Shown here piece by piece: positions 15,225 through 24,294 of a DNA stretch of 64,000 nucleotides. Under the pieces are notes generated by a model, which searched no databases, had not been told where the DNA came from, and saw only the letters and a list, made by a program, of their open reading frames with translations. Made by a program: the position numbers and the translations under genes. The DNA is from Bradyrhizobium sp. OK095 (GTDB lineage: Bacteria > Pseudomonadota > Alphaproteobacteria > Rhizobiales > Xanthobacteraceae), in the NCBI RefSeq assembly GCF_900109945.1, contig NZ_FOBX01000011.1:1-64000 (forward strand), given 5' to 3'. The first letter of the stretch is position 1, and each line of letters starts with the position of its first letter.

Positions 15225-17324
15225 TTAAGCCTCCGCCATCCCCGCCGCCCACAGCGCGAACGCATAGACGATCGCGACTTCGTCGAGACGGTCGAAGCGC
15301 CCCGAAGCGCCGCCATGGCCCGCGCCCATGTTGGTGCGGAGAAGCACCGGGCCACCGCCGCTCATGGTGGCGCGCAGGCGCGCGATCCACTTCGCCGGTT
15401 CCCAGTAAGTCACGCGCGGATCGGTCAAGCCGCCCATCGCCAGGATCGCCGGATAGTCCTTTGCCGCGACATTGTCGTAGGGCGAGTACGACAGGATCGT
15501 GCGAAAATCCTTCTCGCTCTCGATCGGGTTGCCCCATTCCGGCCATTCCGGCGGCGTCAGCGGCAGCGTGTCGTCGAGCATGGTGTTGAGCACGTCGACG
15601 AACGGCACTTCCGCGACGATGCCCGCGAACAATTCGCCGGCGCGGTTGGCGACGGCGCCCATCAGCATGCCGCCCGCCGAGCCGCCATGGCCGACGATGC
15701 GCTTGGCGCTGGTGTATTTCGCATCGATCAGCGCACGGGCGCTGGCTGAGAAATCATCGAACGAGTTGGTCTTCTTCTCGCGCTTGCCGTCGAGATACCA
15801 ACCCCAGCCCTTGTCGGCGCCGCCGCGGATATGGGCGATGGCGTAAACAAAACCGCGATCGACCAGCGACAGGCGGTTGGCGCTGAACGAGGCCGGCATC
15901 GCCATGCCGTAGGAGCCGTAGCCGTAGAGCAGCAGCGGCGCCGTGCCGTCGAGCTTCAAGCCGCGGCGATACAGGATCGACACCGGCACCTCGGCGCCAT
16001 CATGCGCCTTCGCCATGATGCGCGTGGTGACATAATCGGCGGCGTTGTGGCCGGACGGGATCTCCTGCCGCTTGCGCAGGGTGCGCGCGCGCTTGACCAT
16101 GTCATAATCATAGACTTCCGACGGCGTCGTCATCGACGAATAGGCGAAGCGCAAATTCGTCGTGTCGAATTCGTAGGAGCCCATCGTATCCAGCGAATAG
16201 GCGGCCTCGTCGAAGGCGATGGCGTGCTCGTCCTTCGTCGCGAGGTCGCGGATCACGATTCCCGGCAGCGCATTGGCGCGCTCCAGCCGCACCAGATGGC
16301 CGGAATAGAGATCGAGGTCGATGATGTAGATGCCCGGACGATACGGGATCAGATCGCGCCAGTTCTTGCGCTCGGGCGAGCGAAGCGGCGCCGTGACGAT
16401 CTTGAAGTCGATGGCGTCATCGGCATTGGTGAGGATGAACAGCTCGTCGCCGCGGTCGGCCAGCGAATATTGCACGCCCTCCTCGCGCGCCGCGACCAGA
16501 AGCGGCGGCGCCTCCGGATGGGCGAGATCGATCAGCCGCTGCTCGGATGTTTCGTGATCGCCGCCGGCAATCACGCAGAAGCGGCCGCTGGTGCTCTCGT
16601 GCAGATGGGTGAACCAGCCGGAATCCTGCTCTTCATAGACAAGCGTGTCGTCGGCTTGTTTGGTGCCGAGCTTGTGCCGCCACACCTGCATCGGGCGGTG
16701 GTTGTCGTCGAGCTTCACATAGAAGAAGGATTTTGCATCCGCGCTCCAGACCACGCCGCCGTCGGTCTCCTCGACGAGATCGTCAAAATCCTTAGCCGTC
16801 GCCCAGTCGCGGACGCGGATCGTAAAATACTCCGAGCCCTTGGTGTCGGCGCTCCAGGCCTGCAGCTTGTGATCGTTCGAGTGCCGGCTGCCGCCGAACT
16901 TGAAATATTTGTGGTCCTTGGCGAGCGCGTCGCCGTCGAGCACGATATGGCCCTCGCCGCCATCGCGCGGCATGCGGCCGAACAGCTCGTGCTGCCCGCC
17001 CTCGCGAAACCGGCGGAAATAGGCGAAGGGCCCGTCCGGTGACGGCACGCTGGAATCGTCTTCCTTGATTCGCCCGCGCATCTCGCGCACCAGAATCTTC
17101 TTCAAGCCAGCGGTGTGGCCGAGCAGGCTCTCGGTGTAGACGTTCTCCTCATCAAGATATTTGCGGATGTCGGGATCGAGCACCTTGGGCTCGCGCAGCA
17201 CCTCCTGCCATTTCTCGTCCTTCAGCCAGGCATAGTCGTCGGTCACGGTAATGCCGTGGTGGGTGAAGGAATGCGGCCGGCGCGGGGCGACGGGGGGCAG
17301 GGAAGGTGTTTTGGCCTGGGTCAC
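15225..17324 (-). CDS. S9 family serine peptidase, oligopeptidase B type
   Basis: A 699-residue cytoplasmic prolyl-oligopeptidase-fold enzyme: an N-terminal beta-propeller (about 60-410) and a C-terminal alpha/beta hydrolase. The catalytic serine is in GHGGSAGGMLMG, the Asp in GGLTDPRVTYWEP and the His in GAGHGGASGR. The stretches DDYAWLKD and ENVYTE at the N-terminus are typical of PtrB, which cuts short peptides after basic residues. GTG 17324 (VTQAKTPSLPP) is chosen because GAGGA lies five bases before it; an upstream start at 17408 would add 28 residues with no ribosome-binding site. No signal peptide with this start. Confidence 0.9.
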   Translation of the reverse strand: MTQAKTPSLPPVAPRRPHSFTHHGITVTDDYAWLKDEKWQEVLREPKVLDPDIRKYLDEENVYTESLLGHTAGLKKILVREMRGRIKEDDSSVPSPDGPFAYFRRFREGGQHELFGRMPRDGGEGHIVLDGDALAKDHKYFKFGGSRHSNDHKLQAWSADTKGSEYFTIRVRDWATAKDFDDLVEETDGGVVWSADAKSFFYVKLDDNHRPMQVWRHKLGTKQADDTLVYEEQDSGWFTHLHESTSGRFCVIAGGDHETSEQRLIDLAHPEAPPLLVAAREEGVQYSLADRGDELFILTNADDAIDFKIVTAPLRSPERKNWRDLIPYRPGIYIIDLDLYSGHLVRLERANALPGIVIRDLATKDEHAIAFDEAAYSLDTMGSYEFDTTNLRFAYSSMTTPSEVYDYDMVKRARTLRKRQEIPSGHNAADYVTTRIMAKAHDGAEVPVSILYRRGLKLDGTAPLLLYGYGSYGMAMPASFSANRLSLVDRGFVYAIAHIRGGADKGWGWYLDGKREKKTNSFDDFSASARALIDAKYTSAKRIVGHGGSAGGMLMGAVANRAGELFAGIVAEVPFVDVLNTMLDDTLPLTPPEWPEWGNPIESEKDFRTILSYSPYDNVAAKDYPAILAMGGLTDPRVTYWEPAKWIARLRATMSGGGPVLLRTNMGAGHGGASGRFDRLDEVAIVYAFALWAAGMAEA

Positions 17325-17475
17325 TCGATCCTCGTTGAGATGCGTGTTCGACCTTATATCGTCCTGTTTCTGCGAATTGCCAGCGGGCTGCGCCAAGGAC
17401 TGTGCCAAGTCGCCGGGTTGTTGATCGTGCCCTTGTATGCTTTACGGGCAATACCCCCGCCGCCGGTCCAGCCTG

Positions 17476-18912
17476 ATGCTGTTCAATTCCTACCCGTTCA
17501 TCCTGCTGTTCCTCCCCGTGGTGCTGGCCGGCTATTTCTGGCTCGGGCGGCGCAGCAATCTGACGCCGGTGATCTGGCTGGCGCTGGCCTCGCTCGCCTT
17601 CTATGCGATCGGCAACTGGCAGTTCGTGGCCCTGCTGCTGATCTCGATCGCTTTCAACTATGGCATCGGCCATCTCCTGATCGTGGCGCAGCTCGGGGCG
17701 TCACAACGCAAGGTGGCGCTCGCCCTCGGCGTCACCGGCGATCTCCTCATGCTCGGCATCTTCAAATATGCCGGCTTCGCCGCCGACAATCTCAATGCGC
17801 TGCTCGGCACGCATGCCGCGGTCCACATCCTGCTCCCGGTCGGCATCTCCTTCTACACGTTCACCCAGATCGCGTTCCTGGTCGATGCCTATCGTGGCCA
17901 GGTCGCGGCCTACGCCTTGCCGCACTACGCGCTGTTCGTGACCTATTTCCCGCATCTGATCGCGGGACCGATCCTCCACCACAAGGACATGATCCCGCAA
18001 TTCGAGCGGGAGGAATCAAAGCATCCGGACGCGCATCTGATCCTGTGCGGTGTCATCATCTTCGCCATCGGCCTGTTCAAGAAGACCTGCCTTGCCGACG
18101 GCATCCAGCCGCTGGTCGCGCTCGCCTTCGAGGCGCGCTTCCCGAGTTTTGATCAGGCCTGGCTCGGCGCGCTCGCCTACACCTTCCAGCTCTATTTCGA
18201 CTTTTCCGGCTATTCCGACATGGCGATCGGGATATCGTTGATGTTCGGCATTTTTCTGCCCATCAATTTCAACTCGCCATACAAGGCCACCAGCATCGTC
18301 GAGTTCTGGCGGCGCTGGCACATGACGCTGTCGCAGTTCCTGCGCGACTATCTCTACATCCCGCTCGGCGGCAATCGCCATGGCCGCGTGCTGCGCTACG
18401 TCAATTTGATGATCACGATGCTGCTCGGCGGGCTCTGGCACGGCGCGGCCTGGACGTTTGTCGTTTGGGGCGCGCTGCACGGCGCCTATCTCTGCATCAA
18501 TCACGCTTTCAACGCGCTGGTGCCCAACATCCCTTCGGCTCTCGCGCGCCCGGTCCGCATCGCCGGCGCCGTGCTGACTTTCCTCGCCGTCGTCGTCGCC
18601 TGGGTGTTCTTCCGGGCCGAACGGGTCGATTGGGCGCTGCGGATGCTCACCGCCATGACCGATCCTTCGACCATCGTCTCCGGCCGTGAAGAAATCGCGG
18701 CGCTGGTGCAGGTCTCGATCTATGCCGCACTGGTGTGGTTCGCGCCAAACACGCAAGGCATCATGGGCTACGATCATGCCAATCGCAGGGTCGGCGAGGA
18801 CTTTCGAGGTGGGCGGCTGCGGCCGCTGTTTCTCTACGGCGCATCGCTGGTGCTCGCGTTCGGCATTCTGGGCATCCAGAGCCACAGCGAATTCATCTAT
18901 TTCCGGTTCTGA
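17476..18912 (+). CDS. MBOAT-family membrane O-acyltransferase (AlgI-like)
   Basis: A 478-residue polytopic membrane protein with about ten to twelve helices. The MBOAT core is clear: Y-x-D-F-S-G-Y-S-D-M-A-I-G (active-channel motif), E-F-W-R-R-W-H-M-T-L-S-x-F-L-R-D-Y-L-Y-I-P-L-G-G-N, and the catalytic His in GGLWHGAAWTFVVWGALHG. Proteins of this type (AlgI, PatA, DltB) pass acetyl or other acyl groups across the membrane to a periplasmic transferase. ATG 17476 (MLFNSYPF) fits the family N-terminus better than 17437. The next gene overlaps by one base and supplies the likely periplasmic partner. Confidence 0.9.
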   Translation: MLFNSYPFILLFLPVVLAGYFWLGRRSNLTPVIWLALASLAFYAIGNWQFVALLLISIAFNYGIGHLLIVAQLGASQRKVALALGVTGDLLMLGIFKYAGFAADNLNALLGTHAAVHILLPVGISFYTFTQIAFLVDAYRGQVAAYALPHYALFVTYFPHLIAGPILHHKDMIPQFEREESKHPDAHLILCGVIIFAIGLFKKTCLADGIQPLVALAFEARFPSFDQAWLGALAYTFQLYFDFSGYSDMAIGISLMFGIFLPINFNSPYKATSIVEFWRRWHMTLSQFLRDYLYIPLGGNRHGRVLRYVNLMITMLLGGLWHGAAWTFVVWGALHGAYLCINHAFNALVPNIPSALARPVRIAGAVLTFLAVVVAWVFFRAERVDWALRMLTAMTDPSTIVSGREEIAALVQVSIYAALVWFAPNTQGIMGYDHANRRVGEDFRGGRLRPLFLYGASLVLAFGILGIQSHSEFIYFRF

Positions 18913-20024
18913 TGCGAGGCACCTTCACACATCTGAGGCGTCTTCTGCTCGCGAGTGTGATCTGCGCGCTCGGCGCGGCCGCACTCACTTATCTCGTCGA
19001 TCCCTTGCAACTGTTCCGTCCTTCGCGTCTCGCCATCTATTCCGACGATACGCGCGTGCAGAATGCCGGACTGATCCGCAGCCAGTCGTTCGACACCGCC
19101 TTCATGGGGACCTCGCTCGCGATCCATTTTCGCCAGAGCGATATCGACCGCACACTCGGGGTGCATTCGCTCAAGCTGGCAATGACCGGCTCCAATTCGC
19201 GCCAGCAGGGCTTTGTGCTGGAGCAGGCGATCGACCGCGGCGCCCGGCGCGTGATCTGGGAGATGGACGATTTTATCTTCGTCGATGCGGCCAACATCGA
19301 GGCCGATCCTTTTCTGTCGGCCGATCTCTACCGCAGGACGACGAAGGGCATCGCGTCCTATCTGTTCAGCGCCGCGATGGCGAAGGAATCCCTGTTCGCC
19401 TTGCTGAGGTCTGTTCCGCCATTGCGAGAGCCGCTGACGCGCGCGGCGCCTTATCTGCCCGTCAAGTTTGCGCTGGCGGATGTCGACGACATCTACGCAC
19501 TGCCGCGCGATTTCGACGTCGCACGCGGTTACAACGCTAAGAGGACGCTTGCCGCCTTCGCCTACATCACCAGTCCCGTGCGCAGCCGTTTTCTCGGCGA
19601 AGGCTATGGCTACGAGGTCATGGTGCGGCATTTCGAGCGCGATGCCGTCGGTTTGATCACGCGCCATCCGGACGTGACCTTCGACATCTACTTCCCGCCT
19701 TATTCGATCCTGCAATTCGTCGCCATGCGCGATGCGGCACCAGAGGCGCTGAAGATCGTCACCGATCTCACGGCGGTGATTGCGCAGCGCCTGACGCAGC
19801 TTCCCAACGTTCGCCTTTATGATTTCCGCGCGATCGAGGCGGTGACGCACGACCTCGATAATTACAGCGACGTCATCCACCATTCGCCGGTGGTGGATGC
19901 GAAAGTGCTGGAGTGGCTCGCGAGTGGGGAATATCGGGTGGATCCGAGCAAGCCGCTCGCGTCGTTGGATGAGTTGAAGGCGCAGATCGAGGCGTACCGC
20001 GTGCCGCCAGTGAACCAGCCGTAG
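18912..20024 (+). CDS. Periplasmic SGNH-like partner of the MBOAT acyltransferase
   Basis: A 370-residue protein with one N-terminal membrane anchor (LLLASVICALGAAALTYLV), the rest periplasmic. FMGTSLAIHF looks like the G-x-S nucleophile block of AlgJ/AlgX/DltD-like SGNH transferases, and YSDVIHHSPVV near residue 325 looks like the D-x-x-H catalytic block. The ATG overlaps the TGA of the MBOAT gene by one base, so the two are one unit. Probable job: transfer of acyl groups to a surface or periplasmic glycan. The glycan target is not indicated by neighbours. Confidence 0.72.
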   Translation: MRGTFTHLRRLLLASVICALGAAALTYLVDPLQLFRPSRLAIYSDDTRVQNAGLIRSQSFDTAFMGTSLAIHFRQSDIDRTLGVHSLKLAMTGSNSRQQGFVLEQAIDRGARRVIWEMDDFIFVDAANIEADPFLSADLYRRTTKGIASYLFSAAMAKESLFALLRSVPPLREPLTRAAPYLPVKFALADVDDIYALPRDFDVARGYNAKRTLAAFAYITSPVRSRFLGEGYGYEVMVRHFERDAVGLITRHPDVTFDIYFPPYSILQFVAMRDAAPEALKIVTDLTAVIAQRLTQLPNVRLYDFRAIEAVTHDLDNYSDVIHHSPVVDAKVLEWLASGEYRVDPSKPLASLDELKAQIEAYRVPPVNQP

Positions 20025-20075
20025 CCCGCATGAGCGAAGCAAGATGCGGGGCTTCGTGCACGACGATACCCGCTT

Positions 20076-20194
20076 TCGTGTCCCGGACGCGGTGCGGCGC
20101 GAAGTGCCGCTCCGCTGAGCCGGGACCCATCGCAGCCAGTGGGCCCCGGCTCAGCAGCGCATCACTCCGTGCTGCGCTGCGTCCGGGGCACGAG
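20076..20194. repeat. Palindromic intergenic element, family A copy 2
   Basis: TCGTGTCCCGGACGC at one end and GCGTCCGGGGCACGAG at the other, with inner GAGCCGGGACCCAT / GGGCCCCGGCTC. This copy is the shortest of four because its central section is reduced. Between convergent genes. Confidence 0.85.
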
Positions 20195-20200
20195 GGCCAG

Positions 20201-21388
20201 TTAAGCCGCCACCTCTTCACCGAGATACGACACCGCGGCTTCCAGCCCGCCCTTGCCGTGCGGGATCTTCAGCGCGTTCAGGGCGATTTCGATCACCCCT
20301 AACGTACCCAGCAGCATCGGCGCATTCACATGGCCCATATGGGCGATGCGGAAGGCCTGGCCGGAGAGGTCGCCGATGCCGGTGCCGAGCACGACGCCGC
20401 ACTTGTCCTTGCAATAGCGTTGCAGCACTGCCGGATCATGGCCGTTGCTCATGGTCACCGTGGTCACGGTGTTGGAGCGCTCGCTGGCTTCGGCGATATT
20501 GAAGCCGAGCACCTGGCCTTCCGACCATGCCCCCACCGCGCGGCGCGCGGCTTCGCCGAGCAGGCTGTGGCGGCGGAAGGCGTTCTCCTGCCCTTCCTCG
20601 TGCAGCATGTCGATAGCCTGGCGCAAGGCGAACAACAGATGCACCGGCGCGGTGCCGGCATATTTGCGATAATTCTCGGTGCCCTCGCGCTCGCTCCAGC
20701 TCCAATAGGGCGTCGACATATTCGCCTTCTTTTGCACCTCGCGCGCGCGCGCGTTGGCGGCGACGAAGCCGAGGCCGGGCGGTGTCATCAGGCCCTTCTG
20801 CGAGCCGGACATCGCGACGTCGACGCCCCATTTGTCCATCTCGAACGGCATGCAGCCGAGCGAGGCCACGGTGTCGACCATGTACAGCGCGGGATGGCCG
20901 CTGGCCTTGATCGCCTTGCCGATCGCCTCGATGTCGTTCTGCACACCGCTGGCCGTGTCGACCTGAACGACGACGACGACCTTGATCTTGTGCTCCTTGT
21001 CGCGGCGCAGGCGCTCCTCGACCTCATCAGGCCGCACCGCGCGGCGCCAGTCGCCCTTGAGCACCTCGACCTCGGCGCCCATCAGGGCGGCCGCATTGCC
21101 CCAGCCGATCGCGAAGCGTCCGCTCTCCAGCACGAGCACCTTGTCGCCTCGCGACAAAACATTGCTCAAAGCGGCTTCCCAGGCGCCATGACCGTTGGCG
21201 ATGTAGATGTAAGACTGGCCCTTGGTTGCGAACAGCTTCGAGACGTCCCCGAGCAGGCTGTTGGTCAGCTCGTGCATCTCCTTGGAGTAGATGTCGATCG
21301 CCGGACGGTGCATGGCCCGCAGCACTTCGTCGGGCATCGTGGTGGGCCCGGGGATGGCCAGAAATTCCCGGCCCGCGCGAACGGTCAT
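20201..21388 (-). CDS. Serine-glyoxylate/alanine-glyoxylate aminotransferase family
   Basis: A 395-residue class V PLP aminotransferase. The N-terminal IPGPTTMPDEVLRAM, A-N-G-H-G-A-W-E-A-A, the PLP Asp in VDTVASLG and the Schiff-base lysine in SGSQKGLMTPPGL (about residue 199) match serine-glyoxylate aminotransferases, which make glycine and hydroxypyruvate from serine and glyoxylate in one-carbon or photorespiratory-type metabolism. A one-gene unit; no serine-cycle genes are adjacent, so the in vivo amino donor is open. Confidence 0.85.
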   Translation of the reverse strand: MTVRAGREFLAIPGPTTMPDEVLRAMHRPAIDIYSKEMHELTNSLLGDVSKLFATKGQSYIYIANGHGAWEAALSNVLSRGDKVLVLESGRFAIGWGNAAALMGAEVEVLKGDWRRAVRPDEVEERLRRDKEHKIKVVVVVQVDTASGVQNDIEAIGKAIKASGHPALYMVDTVASLGCMPFEMDKWGVDVAMSGSQKGLMTPPGLGFVAANARAREVQKKANMSTPYWSWSEREGTENYRKYAGTAPVHLLFALRQAIDMLHEEGQENAFRRHSLLGEAARRAVGAWSEGQVLGFNIAEASERSNTVTTVTMSNGHDPAVLQRYCKDKCGVVLGTGIGDLSGQAFRIAHMGHVNAPMLLGTLGVIEIALNALKIPHGKGGLEAAVSYLGEEVAA

Positions 21389-21508
21389 TGCTATCAGTCC
21401 TTGTTGGTTGAGAACAGGATGGTGGGTCGCTGATTCCTACTTTTACGCGGCGCTGCGATGCAAGAAAAGCGCCTAAAACGCAGGCCAGACGGTCGCTTTT
21501 TGTTTTTT

Positions 21509-21555
21509 GAGCATGGTCTTGCCGGAAAACCGCTGCACACTTTTCCGGACCATGC
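21509..21555. repeat. Short palindromic element, family C
   Basis: GCATGGTC (21511-21518) pairs with GACCATGC (21548-21555), with inner CCGGAAAA / TTTTCCGG. It ends one base from the stop codon of the nuclease-like gene and may act as its 3' hairpin. The GAGCATGxTCxxxCCGGAAAA type is a common rhizobial repeat, to my knowledge. Confidence 0.8.
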
Positions 21556-21556
21556 G

Positions 21557-22297
21557 CTATCGTTTGGTCTCCCGACAACCGGCGGCCTCCGCCTCCTCGA
21601 CCGAGCAGAACCAGCGGGTGCCCTTGCTGATCTTCATCTTGATCTGGGTGTACCAGCGGCTGGTCGGCTGGTGATAGATGCACTCGCCGGCGGTGTTGAC
21701 ATTGCCCTTGATGGTGCAGTCGGGCGCGGGGGCGACCGGCCCCGAGGCCGAGGCGAGCAGCACCGCATGCGCTCCCTCCGGCGGCTTGGTGGCACCCAAT
21801 ATCGTCGTCTTCTTGTTGCGGACGCGCCAGTCCCAGGGCGCGATGAAGGCGCCCTGCCACATCCCGGCCTTGGCCTCACGCGCGGCAGCCTCGTCCGAAT
21901 CATAGTCATGCGAGACGCGGGTGTAGGACAGCGCCCAGCCGGCGCGCGCCAGCCATTTCTGGATGTCCTCGCCGCCGACGTCGCAGCGCGCCACGGTGCG
22001 GCCGCGCCGGTCGATCGACCGTGTATGGCAGACCCAGCTCTTGCCCTCGGTGTATTTGGCGAGCTCGTCGCGGGCCGCGATGCCGCAGGTCCAGCGCTCG
22101 CTCTTGGTGTTGAGGCAGAGCTGGTCGACCGCGGGTGCATCGATGCCGCCGAGGCGGACGCGCGTGTTTCCGATCACGACGGAATCGCCGGAGCGGACTT
22201 TGGCCGTGCCGGTGATGTCGGCGGCCTCGGCCAGCGACGGGAGAGCGAGCCAAGATAAGCTGAGCAAAGACAGCGCAATCAGGAATTTTCGCAACAT
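21557..22297 (-). CDS. Exported staphylococcal-nuclease-like protein lacking the catalytic Glu
   Basis: A 246-residue protein with a signal peptide (MLRKFLIALSLLSLSWLALPSLAEA). The SNase OB-fold covers about residues 27-150: VRLGGIDAPAVDQLC aligns with the R35/D40/E43 loop of micrococcal nuclease, and DRRGRTVARC with the R87 region. The Glu following the D-x-P is Ala here. The C-terminal 60 residues (DCTIKGNVN, YHQPTSRWY, GTRWFCSVEEAEAAGCR) form a separate Cys-containing module seen in related exported rhizobial proteins. ATG 22297 is chosen for the signal peptide; 22336 is possible. Nuclease activity is doubtful. Confidence 0.82.
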   Translation of the reverse strand: MLRKFLIALSLLSLSWLALPSLAEAADITGTAKVRSGDSVVIGNTRVRLGGIDAPAVDQLCLNTKSERWTCGIAARDELAKYTEGKSWVCHTRSIDRRGRTVARCDVGGEDIQKWLARAGWALSYTRVSHDYDSDEAAAREAKAGMWQGAFIAPWDWRVRNKKTTILGATKPPEGAHAVLLASASGPVAPAPDCTIKGNVNTAGECIYHQPTSRWYTQIKMKISKGTRWFCSVEEAEAAGCRETKR

Positions 22298-22415
22298 GCC
22301 GGTCCGCGTGTGATGAAACCTCGATAGAGCCCGCAATTGTGGTCGGCTTTTGGCCTGCGGGCCAGCTTATGCCTAACGGATAGGCTTTCAACTTCCCGTC
22401 ATTGGGCGAACAACT

Positions 22416-22557
22416 CTCGTGTCCCGGACGCGGTGCGGCGTGCAACGCCGCTCGGCAGAGCCGGGACCCAGAAAACCCCAGGCGAGCTTTTGGCGAGATG
22501 GGCCCCGGCTCTGCAGCGCACCGCCGAAGAGGCGCTGCGCTGCGTCCGGGGCACGAG
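22416..22557. repeat. Palindromic intergenic element, family A copy 3
   Basis: Ends CTCGTGTCCCGGACGC and GCGTCCGGGGCACGAG pair almost perfectly; inner GAGCCGGGACCCAG / GGGCCCCGGCTC form the second stem. Unlike the other copies it lies between two genes on the same strand, just past the stop of the unknown 576-residue gene. Confidence 0.85.
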
Positions 22558-22563
22558 ACCATC

Positions 22564-24294
22564 TCACTCCCGCCCTGCCATCGCCCGCTTCGCCACCGCC
22601 AGCCCCATCAGCACGAACGCCGACGTCACCTCGGGACCACCGACCAGAATCCGCGTCGGGGTCTTCATCTTGTTCCACTCATAGGCACGGAACGGGCCGC
22701 GGCGACCGCCTTCGCCGAGTTGGGTGATAATGACGTTCAGCGCCGGCGCGAAGGCGCGCGGGTCGGCGCCGAGATGGCCGAGCGCGATCAGCGCCAGCGC
22801 CGCGTCGAACACGTTCATCTCCGCGGCCATCAGCTCGCCCTTCACATAGGAGAGCACGCGGTGGCGGATGAAATCGAAATCGCCGCCGGGATCGATGATG
22901 GCCTGCGCCGCCAGCGGCAGTGCCAGGAAGGCCGCATAGCAGCGGCCGAAATAGGCGCTGTAGAGCTCCGGCAAATAATAGATGTGTGAGCGCGGATTGG
23001 CGAAGGCGCCGCTGGCCGCCAGCCGCTTCTGGAAGCCGATGATGCGATGAACCGTCGCCAGCCGCGCCGGCGTCTCCAATACTTTCCAGCGCGCCAGGTT
23101 ACGAAAGCTCACCTCGAGAATGTCGAGGTTGAGCGTCGGATCGAGATCGTTGCCGTAGGGCCGCTCGCCCTTGAGGTTGTCGATCCAGGTCGCAACCCCG
23201 CCCTCATAGTCGATATTGTCGTTGATCGGCACGGTCACGCGCGGCTCGTTGACGCCGGCGCGCACCTGGTAGCCGGAATAGAAGTCCAGCAGCGGCTGGT
23301 CGAGGATCGGATCGGTGCAGCCCGCCTGCGTCGCAGCCGAGATCGAGCAGGCCGTGGTGTCGCAATCCGGCACGTAGACGCCGAAGCCGAGGTCCTGCTT
23401 GATCTGCGCGAAATAGCGGGAAAAGCGCGGATGCGGCGCCGGCGCCAGCGCGGTGATGACGTTGAAGCGCGCGCCGTCGCTGCCCTCGACCTCCTCGCGG
23501 CTGATATTGACGCAGAAATCGACCATGTCGGCGATCGCGCGCTCGGCCGCGTTCTTGTCGGCGGGCGAGGCGAGCCCGGTCTCGACGAAGCTGAGCAGCG
23601 CCTCGATGAAGAACGCATCGTAATAGGCCGAGCGGTGACGGATCTGCACCGGCTCCCACATCGGCTCGGCGATGCCGGTCCAGGGCGGATTGACCACGGC
23701 GCGGGCCTGCGAGCGCGCGATGAAGACGCGGGCGAGATTGAACAGCAGCGAGGAGTTCTTGTAGCCGCGCGCGTTCAGCCCGGTGAGCGCCATGATCAGC
23801 TCGCGGCCGCGAAAATCAGGGTCGCCGATCAGGTTGAAGGCAGCATAGGTCGGCAGAAAACCGTTTTTGCGGTACGAGCCGAGCAGATGCTGCGCGCAGT
23901 CGCGGATGACCCCGTCGATCTGCGCCTGCGACGGCGCGGAGCCGGTGAACATCGCCGGCGGCGGTTTGGGATGATCGAGCGCGATGCTGTCGACGAGATC
24001 GGCGACGGGCTGGCCGACCGCCGCCCAGTCGGGCTCGGCCTCGTCGCGGGCGCGCACCAGCGCCTCGCGCAGCCGGGTCAGCTTCGCCTCGTCCCGCAGC
24101 TCGGGCACGCCCGCGCGGCGGAGCAGTATTCGCAATGCGGGATTACCGAGCGCGGTCTTGTAGAACTTGGCCAGATGCGGATCGCCGCTGGCGGAGCCCG
24201 ACAAGACGGGATCGCAGACATCGTAAAGCGAGGGGCCGTCTTTGCGCGCCGTCAGCGCCCGGCAGGCGGCGCCGGCGAAATAATGAAAGCTCAT
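22564..24294 (-). CDS. Large protein of unknown function
   Basis: A 576-residue protein, MSFHYFAGAACRALTARK at the start. I recognise no family. It is rich in helix-forming stretches (LLRRAGVPELRDEAKLTRLREALVRARDE style), with repeated aromatic/His patterns (HRSAYYDAFFIEALLSF, RSHIYYLPELYSAYFGRCY) and an Asp-rich segment VYVPDCDTTACS and LDPTLNLDILE. The spacing of helices and aromatic motifs recalls alpha/alpha-toroid proteins, but this is a weak impression. The short N-terminal hydrophobic part is not a clear signal peptide. ATG 24294 is preferred; a start at 24402 would add 36 residues of poor composition. Confidence 0.65.
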   Translation of the reverse strand: MSFHYFAGAACRALTARKDGPSLYDVCDPVLSGSASGDPHLAKFYKTALGNPALRILLRRAGVPELRDEAKLTRLREALVRARDEAEPDWAAVGQPVADLVDSIALDHPKPPPAMFTGSAPSQAQIDGVIRDCAQHLLGSYRKNGFLPTYAAFNLIGDPDFRGRELIMALTGLNARGYKNSSLLFNLARVFIARSQARAVVNPPWTGIAEPMWEPVQIRHRSAYYDAFFIEALLSFVETGLASPADKNAAERAIADMVDFCVNISREEVEGSDGARFNVITALAPAPHPRFSRYFAQIKQDLGFGVYVPDCDTTACSISAATQAGCTDPILDQPLLDFYSGYQVRAGVNEPRVTVPINDNIDYEGGVATWIDNLKGERPYGNDLDPTLNLDILEVSFRNLARWKVLETPARLATVHRIIGFQKRLAASGAFANPRSHIYYLPELYSAYFGRCYAAFLALPLAAQAIIDPGGDFDFIRHRVLSYVKGELMAAEMNVFDAALALIALGHLGADPRAFAPALNVIITQLGEGGRRGPFRAYEWNKMKTPTRILVGGPEVTSAFVLMGLAVAKRAMAGRE

